Position numbers and translations under genes: made by a program | Source: Limnohabitans kasalickyi | GTDB taxonomy: Bacteria; Pseudomonadota; Gammaproteobacteria; Burkholderiales; Burkholderiaceae_C | Assembly: GCA_965234325.1 (NCBI GenBank) | Contig: OZ248416.1 | Location: 248,001 to 312,000, forward strand | Direction of reading: 5' to 3' | DNA length: 64,000 bases | In this document: piece by piece, positions 52,394 to 60,901 of the stretch | How positions within the stretch are numbered: the first letter of the stretch is position 1 | Layout of the letters: each line of letters opens with the position of its first letter | The notes under the pieces: generated by a model | Seen by the model: only the letters and a program-made list of their open reading frames with translations | Told to the model about the DNA's origin: nothing | Database searches by the model: none

Positions 52394-52414
52394 ATCGAAC
52401 AGTACATTGATGAG

Positions 52415-52440
52415 AAAAGGCCGCATGTGCGGCCTTTTTT
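52415..52440 (+). terminator. Intrinsic terminator after ctaE
   Basis: AAAAGGCCGCA and TGCGGCCTTTT pair around a 2-nt centre (loop of at least four in practice), followed by T6. It ends the ctaC-ctaE part of the operon; the heme A and assembly genes restart downstream. Confidence 0.85.
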
Positions 52441-52469
52441 GTTGAGATGAAGAACTGTGGAAGCTGGGT

Positions 52470-52691
52470 TTATTGGCCTGCTTTGATGCCTGTTGGCTGG
52501 ATGTATCCCAGCTTCCAGCCGATCAAAATAAACACAAAAATCAGAATTGAGAAGCCGACCCTCAATGACAAAGCTTTCACCATACTGCTCGATTTAGCTT
52601 GTCCGTTGCGACCATCTCGCATCATGAAGACCAGCGCAGAGCCCAAGCTCACCAAAATAGCCAAGAACGCAATTGCAACAATGAATTTCAT
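52470..52691 (-). CDS. DUF2909-type twin-transmembrane protein
   Basis: A 73-residue protein with two hydrophobic segments flanking FMMRDGRNGQ. It resembles the twin-transmembrane family that often sits beside SURF1 in this order. Start ATG 52691 or 52700. Its 5' end overlaps the SURF1 start on the other strand by 11-20 bp. Confidence 0.72.
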   Translation of the reverse strand: MKFIVAIAFLAILVSLGSALVFMMRDGRNGQAKSSSMVKALSLRVGFSILIFVFILIGWKLGYIQPTGIKAGQ

Positions 52692-53454
52692 AAACGCCAT
52701 TATCACTTTACCGCGCAGCCGTGCTTTTGCATGGGTAACGCTGGCCATGTTGGTCGGTGTTGCGGTGACGGTGCGTTTGGGGTTTTGGCAACTGTCGCGA
52801 GCGGATCAAAAGCAAGCCATACATGCAGCGATCATGGCGCAGCAATCTGCGCCTGTGTTGTCTACAGAAACTTTGCTGGCGCAGCCCGGGTTGTTGAAGC
52901 AAATGCACCGTCGCGTTCAGTTGCAAGGACGCTGGTTGCATGAGCAGACCGTTTATTTGGACAACCGACCCATGCAAGGTCGCGTTGGCTTTTGGGTCGT
53001 GACGCCTTTGGTTCTGAAGGATGACACCACCGTGTTGGTGCAGCGCGGCTGGATACCACGCAACAGCCTAGACCGCACGCAACTCGCGCCGATTGAAACG
53101 CCATCTGGGGTTGTGCGATTACAGGGGCGCTTAGCACCTGCACCTTCTCCTCTGTTGAGTTTGGTGGGTGCGCAAGAAGATATCAGCGCTGAATCAAGGA
53201 CTTCCAAGATTCGGCAAAATCTAAACATCGACCAAATGACCGCTCAAACGGGTGTCGAGTTTGCTGCGACTGTGTTGCAAACCGATCCACCATCCGATGG
53301 CCTGTTGCGTGAGTGGCTCGAAATTTCAGCGGGGGTTGAAAAAAATCACGCTTATGCCTTTCAATGGTTTGCTTTAGCTGCTGTGCAGTTGATGCTTTAT
53401 CTTTGGTTCCAATTCATCACACCTTATCGCCATGTCCGACGCTCCACGCCCTGA
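52681..53454 (+). CDS. SURF1-family oxidase assembly protein
   Basis: A 257-residue SURF1 protein with transmembrane helices at each end (about 20-38 and 230-250). GFWQLSRADQK and DNRPMQGRVGFWVVTPL are hallmarks. It helps insert heme A into subunit I. The long ORF upstream to 52447 is non-genic. ATG 52681 has no clear ribosome site. Overlaps the next gene by 23 bp. Confidence 0.88.
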   Translation: MNFINAIITLPRSRAFAWVTLAMLVGVAVTVRLGFWQLSRADQKQAIHAAIMAQQSAPVLSTETLLAQPGLLKQMHRRVQLQGRWLHEQTVYLDNRPMQGRVGFWVVTPLVLKDDTTVLVQRGWIPRNSLDRTQLAPIETPSGVVRLQGRLAPAPSPLLSLVGAQEDISAESRTSKIRQNLNIDQMTAQTGVEFAATVLQTDPPSDGLLREWLEISAGVEKNHAYAFQWFALAAVQLMLYLWFQFITPYRHVRRSTP

Positions 53455-54124
53455 ATCCGACCATCCTTTGGGGATGACGGTGTATGACTTGCCTTCTCCC
53501 AATGCAGTCGCACAAGCCGATGCCAAACGTACCCAGATGGGTCGGCTGCGCATGCTCGCTGTTTTGTTGATTTGCGCCGCACCTGTGCTGGCGTCTTATT
53601 TCACTTACTACGTGGTTCGCCCTGAAGGTCGGCGCAACTTTGGCGAGTTGATTCAGCCCACGCGTGCGCTGCCCAATGTGACTGTTCAAAACTTGGGCGG
53701 TCAAAAAATTCAATTGCCCCAGCTCAAAGGGCAGTGGTTGTTGGTGAGCGTGGCAGATGCTGCTTGCGATGCCGTTTGCTTACGTAATCTGTATTTGCAA
53801 CGCCAAATTTTGATGGGCCTTGGCAAAGAACGTGACCGCACCGAATGGGTTTGGTTGGTCACTGACGCAGCCCAAGTCCCCGCAGAAATTATGCCGGGCT
53901 TGAAAGAAGCCAATGTCTTGCGCGTTAACCCACAAGAACTACAACAATGGCTGGTCCCCGCCGAGGGCAAAGCCTTGTCGGATCACTTGTTTGTGGTCGA
54001 CCCTCATGGCCATTGGATGATGCGATTTCCTGCGCAGCTGAGCAATGAAGAAGCAGTCAAAGCCAAAAAAGATCTCGAACGTTTGCTGCGTGCGGCAGCC
54101 TCATGGGATGAGGCGGGCCGTTGA
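53432..54124 (+). CDS. SCO-like thioredoxin-fold protein, cytochrome oxidase assembly
   Basis: A 230-residue protein with one N-terminal helix (about 41-60) and a periplasmic thioredoxin-like domain. ACDAVCLRN gives a CxxxC motif (Cys112, Cys116) and His185 in SDHLFVVDPHG matches the third SCO copper ligand. It is probably a diverged SCO-type copper protein, distinct from the canonical SCO at 56.1 kb. It overlaps ctaA by one base (TGATG). Confidence 0.72.
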   Translation: MSDAPRPESDHPLGMTVYDLPSPNAVAQADAKRTQMGRLRMLAVLLICAAPVLASYFTYYVVRPEGRRNFGELIQPTRALPNVTVQNLGGQKIQLPQLKGQWLLVSVADAACDAVCLRNLYLQRQILMGLGKERDRTEWVWLVTDAAQVPAEIMPGLKEANVLRVNPQELQQWLVPAEGKALSDHLFVVDPHGHWMMRFPAQLSNEEAVKAKKDLERLLRAAASWDEAGR

Positions 54125-55233
54125 TGGAAAACTTTGACCTCGGACCCGTGATTCACCTCTTGGTGATGGGCGCTCTAGTTGCCTTGGTTCCGCTGTGCTG
54201 GGTGTGGTTGCGTAATCCCCGAGCTTCTACCGCCAGACGTGTGCAATTGCTGACCTTGGTGACGCTTTTTCTCACCTTTGATTTGGTTTTGTTTGGCGCC
54301 TTCACGCGCTTGACCGATTCAGGTTTGGGTTGTCCAGATTGGCCTGGCTGTTATGGGCACGCAAGTCCAGTGGGTGCGCAGACCATGATTGCGGCTGAGC
54401 AAAGTCAAATGCCCAGTGGTCCTGTCACACACACCAAGGCTTGGATTGAGATGGTGCACCGGTACATGGCCATGGCGGTGGGGGGGCTGATTTTGACTTT
54501 GGCCACATTTGCTTGGGCTCGGCGCTGGCGTAAGGGGGGGAATAGAGGCATTGCTTTGCCTACATTCACCTTGATTTGGGTCTGTGTTCAAGGGGCATTT
54601 GGGGCCTTGACGGTGACCATGAAGTTGTTCCCGTTGATTGTCACTCTTCACCTGCTGGGCGCTTTGGTGTTGCTCGCCTTATTAACCCTGCAAGTTCAGC
54701 GCGATCGTCTCCAAAGTGGGGTCACGTTGCCTTCCAACATGACGCAAGGCTTGTTTGTGGCAACGTCTGTGGGTTTGCTGATGCTGACGGTTCAAGTGTT
54801 GTTAGGGGGATGGGTCAGTACCAACTATGCGGTGTTGGCTTGCAACACCTTTCCGCAATGCCAAGGCAGTTGGTGGCCGTTGATGGACTTTGAGCAGGGC
54901 TTTACTCTGTGGCGTCATCTGGGTCAAAACGCGCAGGGTGATACCTTGACGTTTGAGGCACTGACAGCCATTCATTACGTGCACCGACTCGCTGCTTATT
55001 TTGTTTTGGCTTATTTGGCTTGGCTGGGCTTGCGGCTGCGTCATGTGGCTGAAATGCCTGCTCGCTTGCTGCTGTGTTTGTTGTTGTTGCAGTTGTTGAC
55101 CGGGTTGTCTAATGTGGTGTTGGATTGGCCTTTGGTGGCTGCCGTGTTACACACAGGGGGTGCTGCTGCGATGGTTGTGGTGCTGGTATGGTTGTTGACA
55201 GGTGCGCGAGCGTCGCGCGCCGCTTTGAATTGA
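54124..55233 (+). CDS. ctaA: Heme A synthase (COX15/CtaA)
   Basis: A 369-residue membrane enzyme with eight helices that oxidises heme O to heme A. FGAFTRLTDSGLGCPDWPGCYG is the family signature region and ALTAIHYVHRLAAY holds heme-ligating His. ATG 54124 follows the TGATG overlap. Confidence 0.93.
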   Translation: MENFDLGPVIHLLVMGALVALVPLCWVWLRNPRASTARRVQLLTLVTLFLTFDLVLFGAFTRLTDSGLGCPDWPGCYGHASPVGAQTMIAAEQSQMPSGPVTHTKAWIEMVHRYMAMAVGGLILTLATFAWARRWRKGGNRGIALPTFTLIWVCVQGAFGALTVTMKLFPLIVTLHLLGALVLLALLTLQVQRDRLQSGVTLPSNMTQGLFVATSVGLLMLTVQVLLGGWVSTNYAVLACNTFPQCQGSWWPLMDFEQGFTLWRHLGQNAQGDTLTFEALTAIHYVHRLAAYFVLAYLAWLGLRLRHVAEMPARLLLCLLLLQLLTGLSNVVLDWPLVAAVLHTGGAAAMVVVLVWLLTGARASRAALN

Positions 55234-55252
55234 TTGTTACGAGACCCGTTTT

Positions 55253-56140
55253 ATGAGCCTCGCTGTTCCTTTTTTCATCCGATTGCGTCAGTTCAATGCG
55301 CTAACCAAACCGCGGGTGATTCAACTCATCGTTTTTTGTGCCTTGATTGGCATGGTGCTAGCGGTGCCTGGTGTTCCGACCTTGGACGAAGTCAAACTTG
55401 GCGCTTGGTCCTGTTTGGGCATTTGGTTCGTCTCAGGTGCAGCTGCAGCTTTCAATTGTTTGGTTGAAAAAGGCATCGATTCGCGCATGAAACGAACAGC
55501 TTGGCGTCCTACCGCCAAGGGCGAGTTGAGCGACTTCGAGACACTGCTGTTCTCCACGGTCATGTGCTTGGTAGGTTCATGGATTTTGTATGAGCTGGTC
55601 AATCCGCTCACCATGTGGCTGACGTTTGCCACGTTTGTGGGCTATGCGGTGATTTATACCGTGATCTTGAAGCCCCTGACCCCACAAAACATCGTCATCG
55701 GTGGCGCTTCAGGTGCCATGCCGCCTGTGTTGGGCTGGGCTGCCATGACAGGCGACGTGGGGCCTGAAGCCCTGATTTTGTTTCTCATTATTTTCTTGTG
55801 GACGCCACCACACTTTTGGGCCTTGGCTTTGTACCGGGTCGAGGATTACCGCAAATCGGGCTTGCCCATGTTGCCAGTGACCCATGGCAATGAATTCACG
55901 CGCTTGCAAATCTTGCTCTATACCTTTGTGCTGTTTGCCTCGTGTTTGATGCCATTTATTTACCGCATGAGTGGTTGGTTTTATTTGGTCAGTGCGATTA
56001 TTTTGAGTCTGGGTTTTTGCGGTTATGCCTTCGCTCTTTGGCGCAATTACTCGGATGCTTTGGCGCGCAAGACCTTTCGTTTTTCGCTCATTCATTTGAG
56101 CTTGTTGTTTGCCGCACTTTTAATTGATCATTATCTGTGA
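55253..56140 (+). CDS. ctaB: Protoheme IX farnesyltransferase
   Basis: A 295-residue UbiA-type prenyltransferase (COX10) that makes heme O. The Asp-rich motif region is EKGIDSRMKRTAWRP. Nine helices are expected. Overlaps the SCO gene by TGATG. Confidence 0.94.
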   Translation: MSLAVPFFIRLRQFNALTKPRVIQLIVFCALIGMVLAVPGVPTLDEVKLGAWSCLGIWFVSGAAAAFNCLVEKGIDSRMKRTAWRPTAKGELSDFETLLFSTVMCLVGSWILYELVNPLTMWLTFATFVGYAVIYTVILKPLTPQNIVIGGASGAMPPVLGWAAMTGDVGPEALILFLIIFLWTPPHFWALALYRVEDYRKSGLPMLPVTHGNEFTRLQILLYTFVLFASCLMPFIYRMSGWFYLVSAIILSLGFCGYAFALWRNYSDALARKTFRFSLIHLSLLFAALLIDHYL

Positions 56141-56742
56141 TGACCTTAAAACGACGTTTTTTCCACGCATGCACCTTGGCCCTCTTAGGCTTGGTCATGA
56201 CGGCTTGCACGCCTGACAAGCCCAAATTTAACGCCATTGATGTGACGGGTGCCGATTACGCCAAAGGCTTCACCTTGGCCGATCAACTGGGTCAGCAGCG
56301 AAGCTTGAGTGACTTCAAGGGCAAGGTGGTGGTGCTGTTTTTTGGTTACACCCAATGCCCCGATGTCTGTCCTACCTCGATGGTTGAATTAGCAGAGGTC
56401 AAACGATTGTTGGGTTCGCAGGGTGACAAGTTACAGGGGGCTTTCATCACCGTAGACCCTGCCCGTGATACGGCTGAGGTGCTCAAGGCCTACATGGGTA
56501 ACTTTGACCCGACGTTTATGGCGTTCATTCCGACGCCTGAGCAATTGGCCGCCGTCGCCAAAGATTACAAGGTCTACTACAAACGGTCGGAAGGCAAAAC
56601 GCCCACGAGCTACACCATGGACCACTCCGCAGGCAGTTACGTTTACGACACGCAGGGCAATTTGCGCTTGTACAGCCGTTATGGCAGCGGTGCTGCTGCT
56701 CTGGCGCAAGACATTCAAGTACTTTTAAAAGCGCAGCCTTGA
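56140..56742 (+). CDS. SCO1/SenC-family copper chaperone, lipoprotein
   Basis: A 200-residue SCO protein. Lipobox VMTAC puts the lipid on Cys23. The copper site is CPDVC (73-77) plus His162 in YTMDHSAGSYVY. It supplies copper or reductant for the CuA site of CtaC. Last gene of the operon. Confidence 0.92.
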   Translation: MTLKRRFFHACTLALLGLVMTACTPDKPKFNAIDVTGADYAKGFTLADQLGQQRSLSDFKGKVVVLFFGYTQCPDVCPTSMVELAEVKRLLGSQGDKLQGAFITVDPARDTAEVLKAYMGNFDPTFMAFIPTPEQLAAVAKDYKVYYKRSEGKTPTSYTMDHSAGSYVYDTQGNLRLYSRYGSGAAALAQDIQVLLKAQP

Positions 56743-56771
56743 TGGCTCTTTGATGGCGAGAATTCAAAGAA

Positions 56772-56793
56772 AAGGGCCGCAATTGCGGCCCTT
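56772..56793. terminator. Palindromic terminator between SCO gene and rpoH
   Basis: AAGGGCCGCAATTGCGGCCCTT is a perfect palindrome; the hairpin core is GGGCCGC/GCGGCCC. On the minus strand TTTTCTTT follows, so it is a good terminator for rpoH; on the plus strand the T-run is short. Confidence 0.75.
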
Positions 56794-56841
56794 GTCATGT
56801 CTGCGCTATGGTCTGCGCTAAGTTCTGTATGACGCAGTGAC

Positions 56842-57777
56842 TTAAGCGTATTCAGCCAAAGCTGTCTTCATTTTCTTCATAGCGGCTACTTCGATTTGGC
56901 GGATTCGCTCCGCGCTCACGCCGTATTCGGCGGCCAGATCATGCAGCGTCATGCCACCCGAGCCGTTATCTTGAACCTTGAGCCAGCGTTCCTCCACAAT
57001 GCGGCGGCTTCGCGCATCCAACACGTTCAGTGCCGCTGTCAGGCCGTCCGAAGCTAGCACGTCGCGTTGATGCGCGGCAATCATCGCGGTAGGTTCATGG
57101 TTGGTGTCGGTCAAGTAGGCGATGGGACCGTAGGCGTCTTCGTTGTCGTCACTGGGCGAAGGGTCGAGTAACACGTCGCCACCCGACATGCGCATTTCCA
57201 TCTCGACCACTTCTTCTGGCTTGACATTGAGTTTGTGCGCAACGGTATCGATTTCAACCGCATTCAGTGTGTTGCGGTGCGTGGACGCATCGCCTTCGCC
57301 CGCGTCAGCCTTGAAGCCTTGCTTCATGGAACGCAAGTTGAAAAACAGCTTGCGCTGGGCTTTGGTCGTGGCGACCTTGACCATGCGCCAGTTCTTCAAG
57401 ATGTATTCGTGAATTTCAGCCTTGATCCAGTGCATGGCGTAGCTAACCAAACGCACACCTTGGTCAGGGTCAAAGCGTTTGACGGCCTTCATCAAGCCCA
57501 CGTTGCCTTCTTGGATCAAGTCAGCATGGGGCAGGCCGTAGCCCAAGTATTGGCGTGACACTGAAACCACCAAGCGCAGGTGCGACAGCACCAGCTTTCC
57601 GGCAGCTTCGAGGTCGTTGTTATCACGCAGTTTGCGGGCGAATTCTTGTTCTTGCTCCAGCGTCAGCATGGGCAAGCGGTTCGCCGCCGTGATGTACGCA
57701 TCGATGTTGCCCAGCGGGGGCACCATCGACCATGGATTCACGACGGAGAGGGGAGCAGCATGTGTCAAATTTGTCAT
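56842..57777 (-). CDS. rpoH: RNA polymerase heat-shock sigma factor RpoH
   Basis: A 311-residue sigma-32. Region 2 contains YLGYGLPHADLIQEGNVGLM and RLVSYAMHWIKAEIHEYIL, and the C-terminal region 4 has LHDLAAEYGVSAERIRQIE. It directs transcription of heat-shock chaperones and proteases. AAAGGA precedes the ATG. A CIRCE operator overlaps its likely promoter. Confidence 0.95.
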   Translation of the reverse strand: MTNLTHAAPLSVVNPWSMVPPLGNIDAYITAANRLPMLTLEQEQEFARKLRDNNDLEAAGKLVLSHLRLVVSVSRQYLGYGLPHADLIQEGNVGLMKAVKRFDPDQGVRLVSYAMHWIKAEIHEYILKNWRMVKVATTKAQRKLFFNLRSMKQGFKADAGEGDASTHRNTLNAVEIDTVAHKLNVKPEEVVEMEMRMSGGDVLLDPSPSDDNEDAYGPIAYLTDTNHEPTAMIAAHQRDVLASDGLTAALNVLDARSRRIVEERWLKVQDNGSGGMTLHDLAAEYGVSAERIRQIEVAAMKKMKTALAEYA

Positions 57778-57807
57778 TTTGTAGTCCTTTCGGATACCAA
57801 TACGCCC

Positions 57808-57837
57808 ATATTAGCACTTGAGGGGAGAGAGTGCTAA
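57808..57837 (-). promoter_or_regulatory. CIRCE (HrcA) operator overlapping sigma-70-like rpoH promoter
   Basis: On the minus strand arms TTAGCACTC and AAGTGCTAA flank 9 nt (57837-57811). This matches the CIRCE consensus TTAGCACTC-N9-GAGTGCTAA with one mismatch. A possible -35 (TTAGCA, 57837-57832) and -10 (TAATAT, 57813-57808) are 18 bp apart and straddle it. HrcA binding would repress rpoH. No hrcA gene is in the window. Confidence 0.8.
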
Positions 57838-57856
57838 AACCTCAAAAATTTAGGGT

Positions 57857-58960
57857 TTACCCGTTTATGTGTCGGCGGTTCATGGCGGCGTTGCTTAAGC
57901 GCCTTGCTGTCTCTAGGTCATCGCTTTGTCCCAATGGCTGAACATGTAGTTCGTGCGAAGAAGGCGTGGGCAGTAATTGCTGGAGGGTGTGGCGAACCTG
58001 CGTTAAACGTGGGTCATCGGGCATTGCGTCGTCGGTGGTGTCGTTGATGCAAAAGAAGTCGAGGAGGCCAAATTGCGATCTCAGCTGGTCGAGTTCTGAA
58101 TTGAGCCGTGCGTCACCCGTGGCCACGTAAAGATGCGAGTGGTCCTTGATCTGGGCGACACCATGGGCTAAAGCCCAGCGCAGCACAAAGTCGGACACGA
58201 TCGTGGGCTTATCCCAACTGCGAAAAACAGTGGAGCGGACACGTGCAAACAAGTCAGCTGCTTCGTCTTCAAGTGTCATCAAAATCGATTTCAACATGGG
58301 ACGGGGCGAGTGCGCAAAGGTGCGCGCTGTGTGAATATAAGTGGCGTCGAGTTGATGTATCAGTTGGGGCTGCGCTAAGACGCTTGACCGTGCGTCAGCC
58401 TTGGCTTCGAGCCATTCTTTTGACAAGCGGCTGGCATTTTCGAGCGAGGTCGCATCGGTTTGCATCGTGTGTCCCACCACTTCGGGATCGTCCGACCAAG
58501 CGACGTAAAAGCCACCGTCAAAAAACCAATCACTGACTTGAACGGGTGCACCAAAGAACACGTCATCGTTGAAATAGAAATAACGCTCCGCCAGCCCGGG
58601 AATGCGGTGGATGTAAGACTCGATGTTGCCTGAGTCAAAGGTGGGCAAGGCGCTTTCGGGAATCAAATCTCTGTGATCGATCAAGGTGAGTCGATCTGAG
58701 GTTTTGAGCCATGCCGGTACTTGGCCATCGGTCACGATATAGACGTGGCCATGGTCAGGGAAAAATTGCGCCAGTGCGCGCAAGCTGTAACGCAGCTCAT
58801 CGTTGTCCCGAAACCGGCCCTCGACGTTGCCAAAGCGTGCGATGGCGTGATCGCCTTGAGCACGCATGAGGTTGGAGGCATTGAGTCGCTTGGCGCGCCA
58901 TCCGTCGTCGTTGCCGTCCACCCAAAGGTAAACAATGTCGATGGGAGAAGAAATTTGCAT
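57857..58960 (-). CDS. Stealth-family sugar-phosphate transferase
   Basis: A 367-residue Stealth (capsule polysaccharide phosphotransferase) protein. Conserved region 1 is IDIVYLWVDGND near the start, region 2 is RFRDNDELRYSLRAL and region 3 is RYFYFNDDVFFGAPV. Family members move hexose-1-phosphate into phosphodiester-linked polymers. No capsule cluster surrounds it, so the acceptor is unknown. ATG 58960 is preferred over an upstream Met at 59020. Confidence 0.87.
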   Translation of the reverse strand: MQISSPIDIVYLWVDGNDDGWRAKRLNASNLMRAQGDHAIARFGNVEGRFRDNDELRYSLRALAQFFPDHGHVYIVTDGQVPAWLKTSDRLTLIDHRDLIPESALPTFDSGNIESYIHRIPGLAERYFYFNDDVFFGAPVQVSDWFFDGGFYVAWSDDPEVVGHTMQTDATSLENASRLSKEWLEAKADARSSVLAQPQLIHQLDATYIHTARTFAHSPRPMLKSILMTLEDEAADLFARVRSTVFRSWDKPTIVSDFVLRWALAHGVAQIKDHSHLYVATGDARLNSELDQLRSQFGLLDFFCINDTTDDAMPDDPRLTQVRHTLQQLLPTPSSHELHVQPLGQSDDLETARRLSNAAMNRRHING

Positions 58961-59005
58961 ACGGTATTTTAGAAGTGAGGGCCATGCCTGGGGTAAATTG
59001 GGTCT

Positions 59006-59773
59006 ATGTCTGAATCTCATTTTTTACCCCCCGTTGTTGTGCTCGAACACATGCTGCCTGAGTTGCAAGCAAAAGGTTATGCCGTGTTGGGCCCCCAAGA
59101 TGTGGCGCGTTGGGCCCATTGCAACCTGTCTGAATTGAACGCGTTGAGTTCTGACTGGCAAGGCATGCCGCCTGATCTTTATTTGAAAGACGGCGGCCAT
59201 TACCGCCGACGCCGTCATTCATGTTTTGCGTATGAGTCTGACGTGCTGTCACAGGTGCCACACCGTGCGCATTGGCAGTCGCTTGACTACAACGCTTTGC
59301 ATGGCGGCATGCAGCGTTGGTTTGAGCCGATGCAAGCGCAGACCGTGGGGTCGACCGCTTGGCAGCAGCTGTTGTGTGCCTTTGGTCAAACAGCAAAAGC
59401 GTTGCGTGAGTTCAAACACGCGGGTGCAGAGCCTGCAAGGGGCTGCATTGAAGCGCATCAATTTCGCATTGACACAACCGATGGGATTGGTCGTCCCACG
59501 CCTGAAGGAGCGCACCGCGATGGGGTCGACTTGGTGGGGGTGTTTATGGTCAATCGGACGGGCATCAAAGGCGGCGAGACCCGCGTGTTTGACGCTCATG
59601 GATCAGGTGGCCAGCGATTCACGTTGACCGAGCCTTGGTCTTTGCTGTTGCTAGACGACGCTCGGGTGATTCATGAAACCACACCCATTCAACCCCTGGC
59701 CCCCAATGGCCACCGCGATACCTTGGTGTTGACGTGCTTGGCTGGCGCGTTTCAAAAAGAGGTTTCTCCGTAA
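59006..59773 (+). CDS. 2OG-Fe(II) dioxygenase-family protein
   Basis: A 255-residue protein resembling the 2OG-Fe_oxy_2 family. The metal triad fits HRDG (about 171-174), with a distal His in ARVIHETTP, and Arg in GHRDTLVLT for 2-oxoglutarate. Function unknown; relatives hydroxylate small molecules or amino acids. Divergent from the Stealth gene, 45 bp apart. Confidence 0.72.
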   Translation: MSESHFLPPVVVLEHMLPELQAKGYAVLGPQDVARWAHCNLSELNALSSDWQGMPPDLYLKDGGHYRRRRHSCFAYESDVLSQVPHRAHWQSLDYNALHGGMQRWFEPMQAQTVGSTAWQQLLCAFGQTAKALREFKHAGAEPARGCIEAHQFRIDTTDGIGRPTPEGAHRDGVDLVGVFMVNRTGIKGGETRVFDAHGSGGQRFTLTEPWSLLLLDDARVIHETTPIQPLAPNGHRDTLVLTCLAGAFQKEVSP

Positions 59774-59782
59774 GGACGCGTC

Positions 59783-60277
59783 TTAGCAGCGCATGGACAA
59801 CTGAAACACGGAGTTGGGCGCATGAGGGATAAACATCTCAGGCAAGGGCTTGAATTTGAAGCGATTGGTCGTCGTGTTGGGCGGCGCATCCCAGTCGCGA
59901 ACATCGACCAACTCAGCCAAGGTGGTGGCGGCCAGATGACGTTCAATCACTTGTTGCAGCCCCAACTCAAAGTCGGTACTCAGCACGGTGTTTTCATTGG
60001 CATGCTCTGGGTGAATTGGCAAAGGTGTTTCAAAAATTTTAGCGATGTCCCATACCGTGACAAATGAAGGGTCCGCATCCATTTGGTAGCCGCCGCCTGG
60101 GCCTTTGCCCGATCGGATCAAGCCATGCGCTTTGAGGGACTTCAAAATGCTTTCTAAATACGACACCGACAAGTTGAGCCGCTCTGACATAGCTTTGGTG
60201 GTCAAAGGACGGCCCGCAGGCTGGCTGGCGATGGCCAAAACGGTTTTTAATGCGAAATCTGTTTTGTTAGAGATCAT
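59783..60277 (-). CDS. Rrf2-family regulator without cysteine triad
   Basis: A 164-residue Rrf2-type winged-helix protein (LALKTVLAIASQP-like N-terminus, recognition segment SVSYLESILKSLKAHGL, wing GKGPGGGYQM). IscR and NsrR bind iron-sulfur clusters through three mid-protein cysteines. Here the only cysteine is the last residue, so it should not sense that way. It converges with the 2OG gene. Confidence 0.8.
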   Translation of the reverse strand: MISNKTDFALKTVLAIASQPAGRPLTTKAMSERLNLSVSYLESILKSLKAHGLIRSGKGPGGGYQMDADPSFVTVWDIAKIFETPLPIHPEHANENTVLSTDFELGLQQVIERHLAATTLAELVDVRDWDAPPNTTTNRFKFKPLPEMFIPHAPNSVFQLSMRC

Positions 60278-60454
60278 GGGGCTTACCTTTGGATACGTTG
60301 AGTAGCATTATGTGTTTTAAGTGTTTTTTTGTCTAGGTTTTAGCTCTATATTTCAACTTAACCTATTCAAAATCTACGCAATCAGTGTAGAGCTTACTTT
60401 TTTAGCGCCAATATGGATGCGCTGAACTTGCGCTTCAGGCTCTAAAATTCAACC

Positions 60455-60469
60455 ATCTTGATTCAAGAT
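60455..60469. promoter_or_regulatory. 15-bp palindrome before bactofilin gene
   Basis: ATCTTGATTCAAGAT is a perfect palindrome (7-1-7), 24 bp before the bactofilin start. It may be an operator. No match to a known regulator is claimed. Confidence 0.3.
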
Positions 60470-60493
60470 CACCACACACTTCAAAGGACACGC

Positions 60494-60823
60494 ATGGCGG
60501 ATATCAACCCAAACAACAACAACCTCGTGATTGGCGAAGGCGTCACATTCAAGGGTTCCATCACTGCGCCTGGCAAGGCGGTGATCAATGGCAATGTGAC
60601 CGGCGAACTCATCGCAGATGACTTGTTGATCGGCAACAAAGGCCAAGTGACTGGCACCGTGCGCGCCCGCGAGATTGATGTGCATGGCGAGCTGAACGAA
60701 GACATCATTTGCAAAGAGCATTTGTTGATTCACAGCACCGGCAAAGTGTCGGGTACCTTGGAATACCGCGAGTTGGAAATCCAGCGTGGCGGGCAATTCC
60801 GCGGCAACATGACTCAAAAATAA
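60494..60823 (+). CDS. Bactofilin-family polymer-forming protein
   Basis: A 109-residue bactofilin. The central beta-helix shows the repeating pattern GxVxGxxxxxxxxxIxGxV (for example VINGNVTGELIADDLLIG). Bactofilins form cytoskeletal scaffolds that place cell-wall or envelope enzymes. AAGGA lies 5 nt before ATG 60494. Confidence 0.85.
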   Translation: MADINPNNNNLVIGEGVTFKGSITAPGKAVINGNVTGELIADDLLIGNKGQVTGTVRAREIDVHGELNEDIICKEHLLIHSTGKVSGTLEYRELEIQRGGQFRGNMTQK

Positions 60824-60840
60824 GTCATGCCTTGAATGAC

Positions 60841-60877
60841 AAAGCCCGCTGTTGCAGCTGCAACAGCGGGCTTTTTT
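60841..60877 (+). terminator. Intrinsic terminator after bactofilin gene
   Basis: AAAGCCCGCTGTTGC and GCAACAGCGGGCTTT form a long stem around a 4- to 6-nt centre, followed by T6. It ends the bactofilin gene and may also serve the converging Mpo1-like gene. Confidence 0.88.
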
Positions 60878-60901
60878 GCATTCTGGGCACGCGGGGTGGT
60901 C

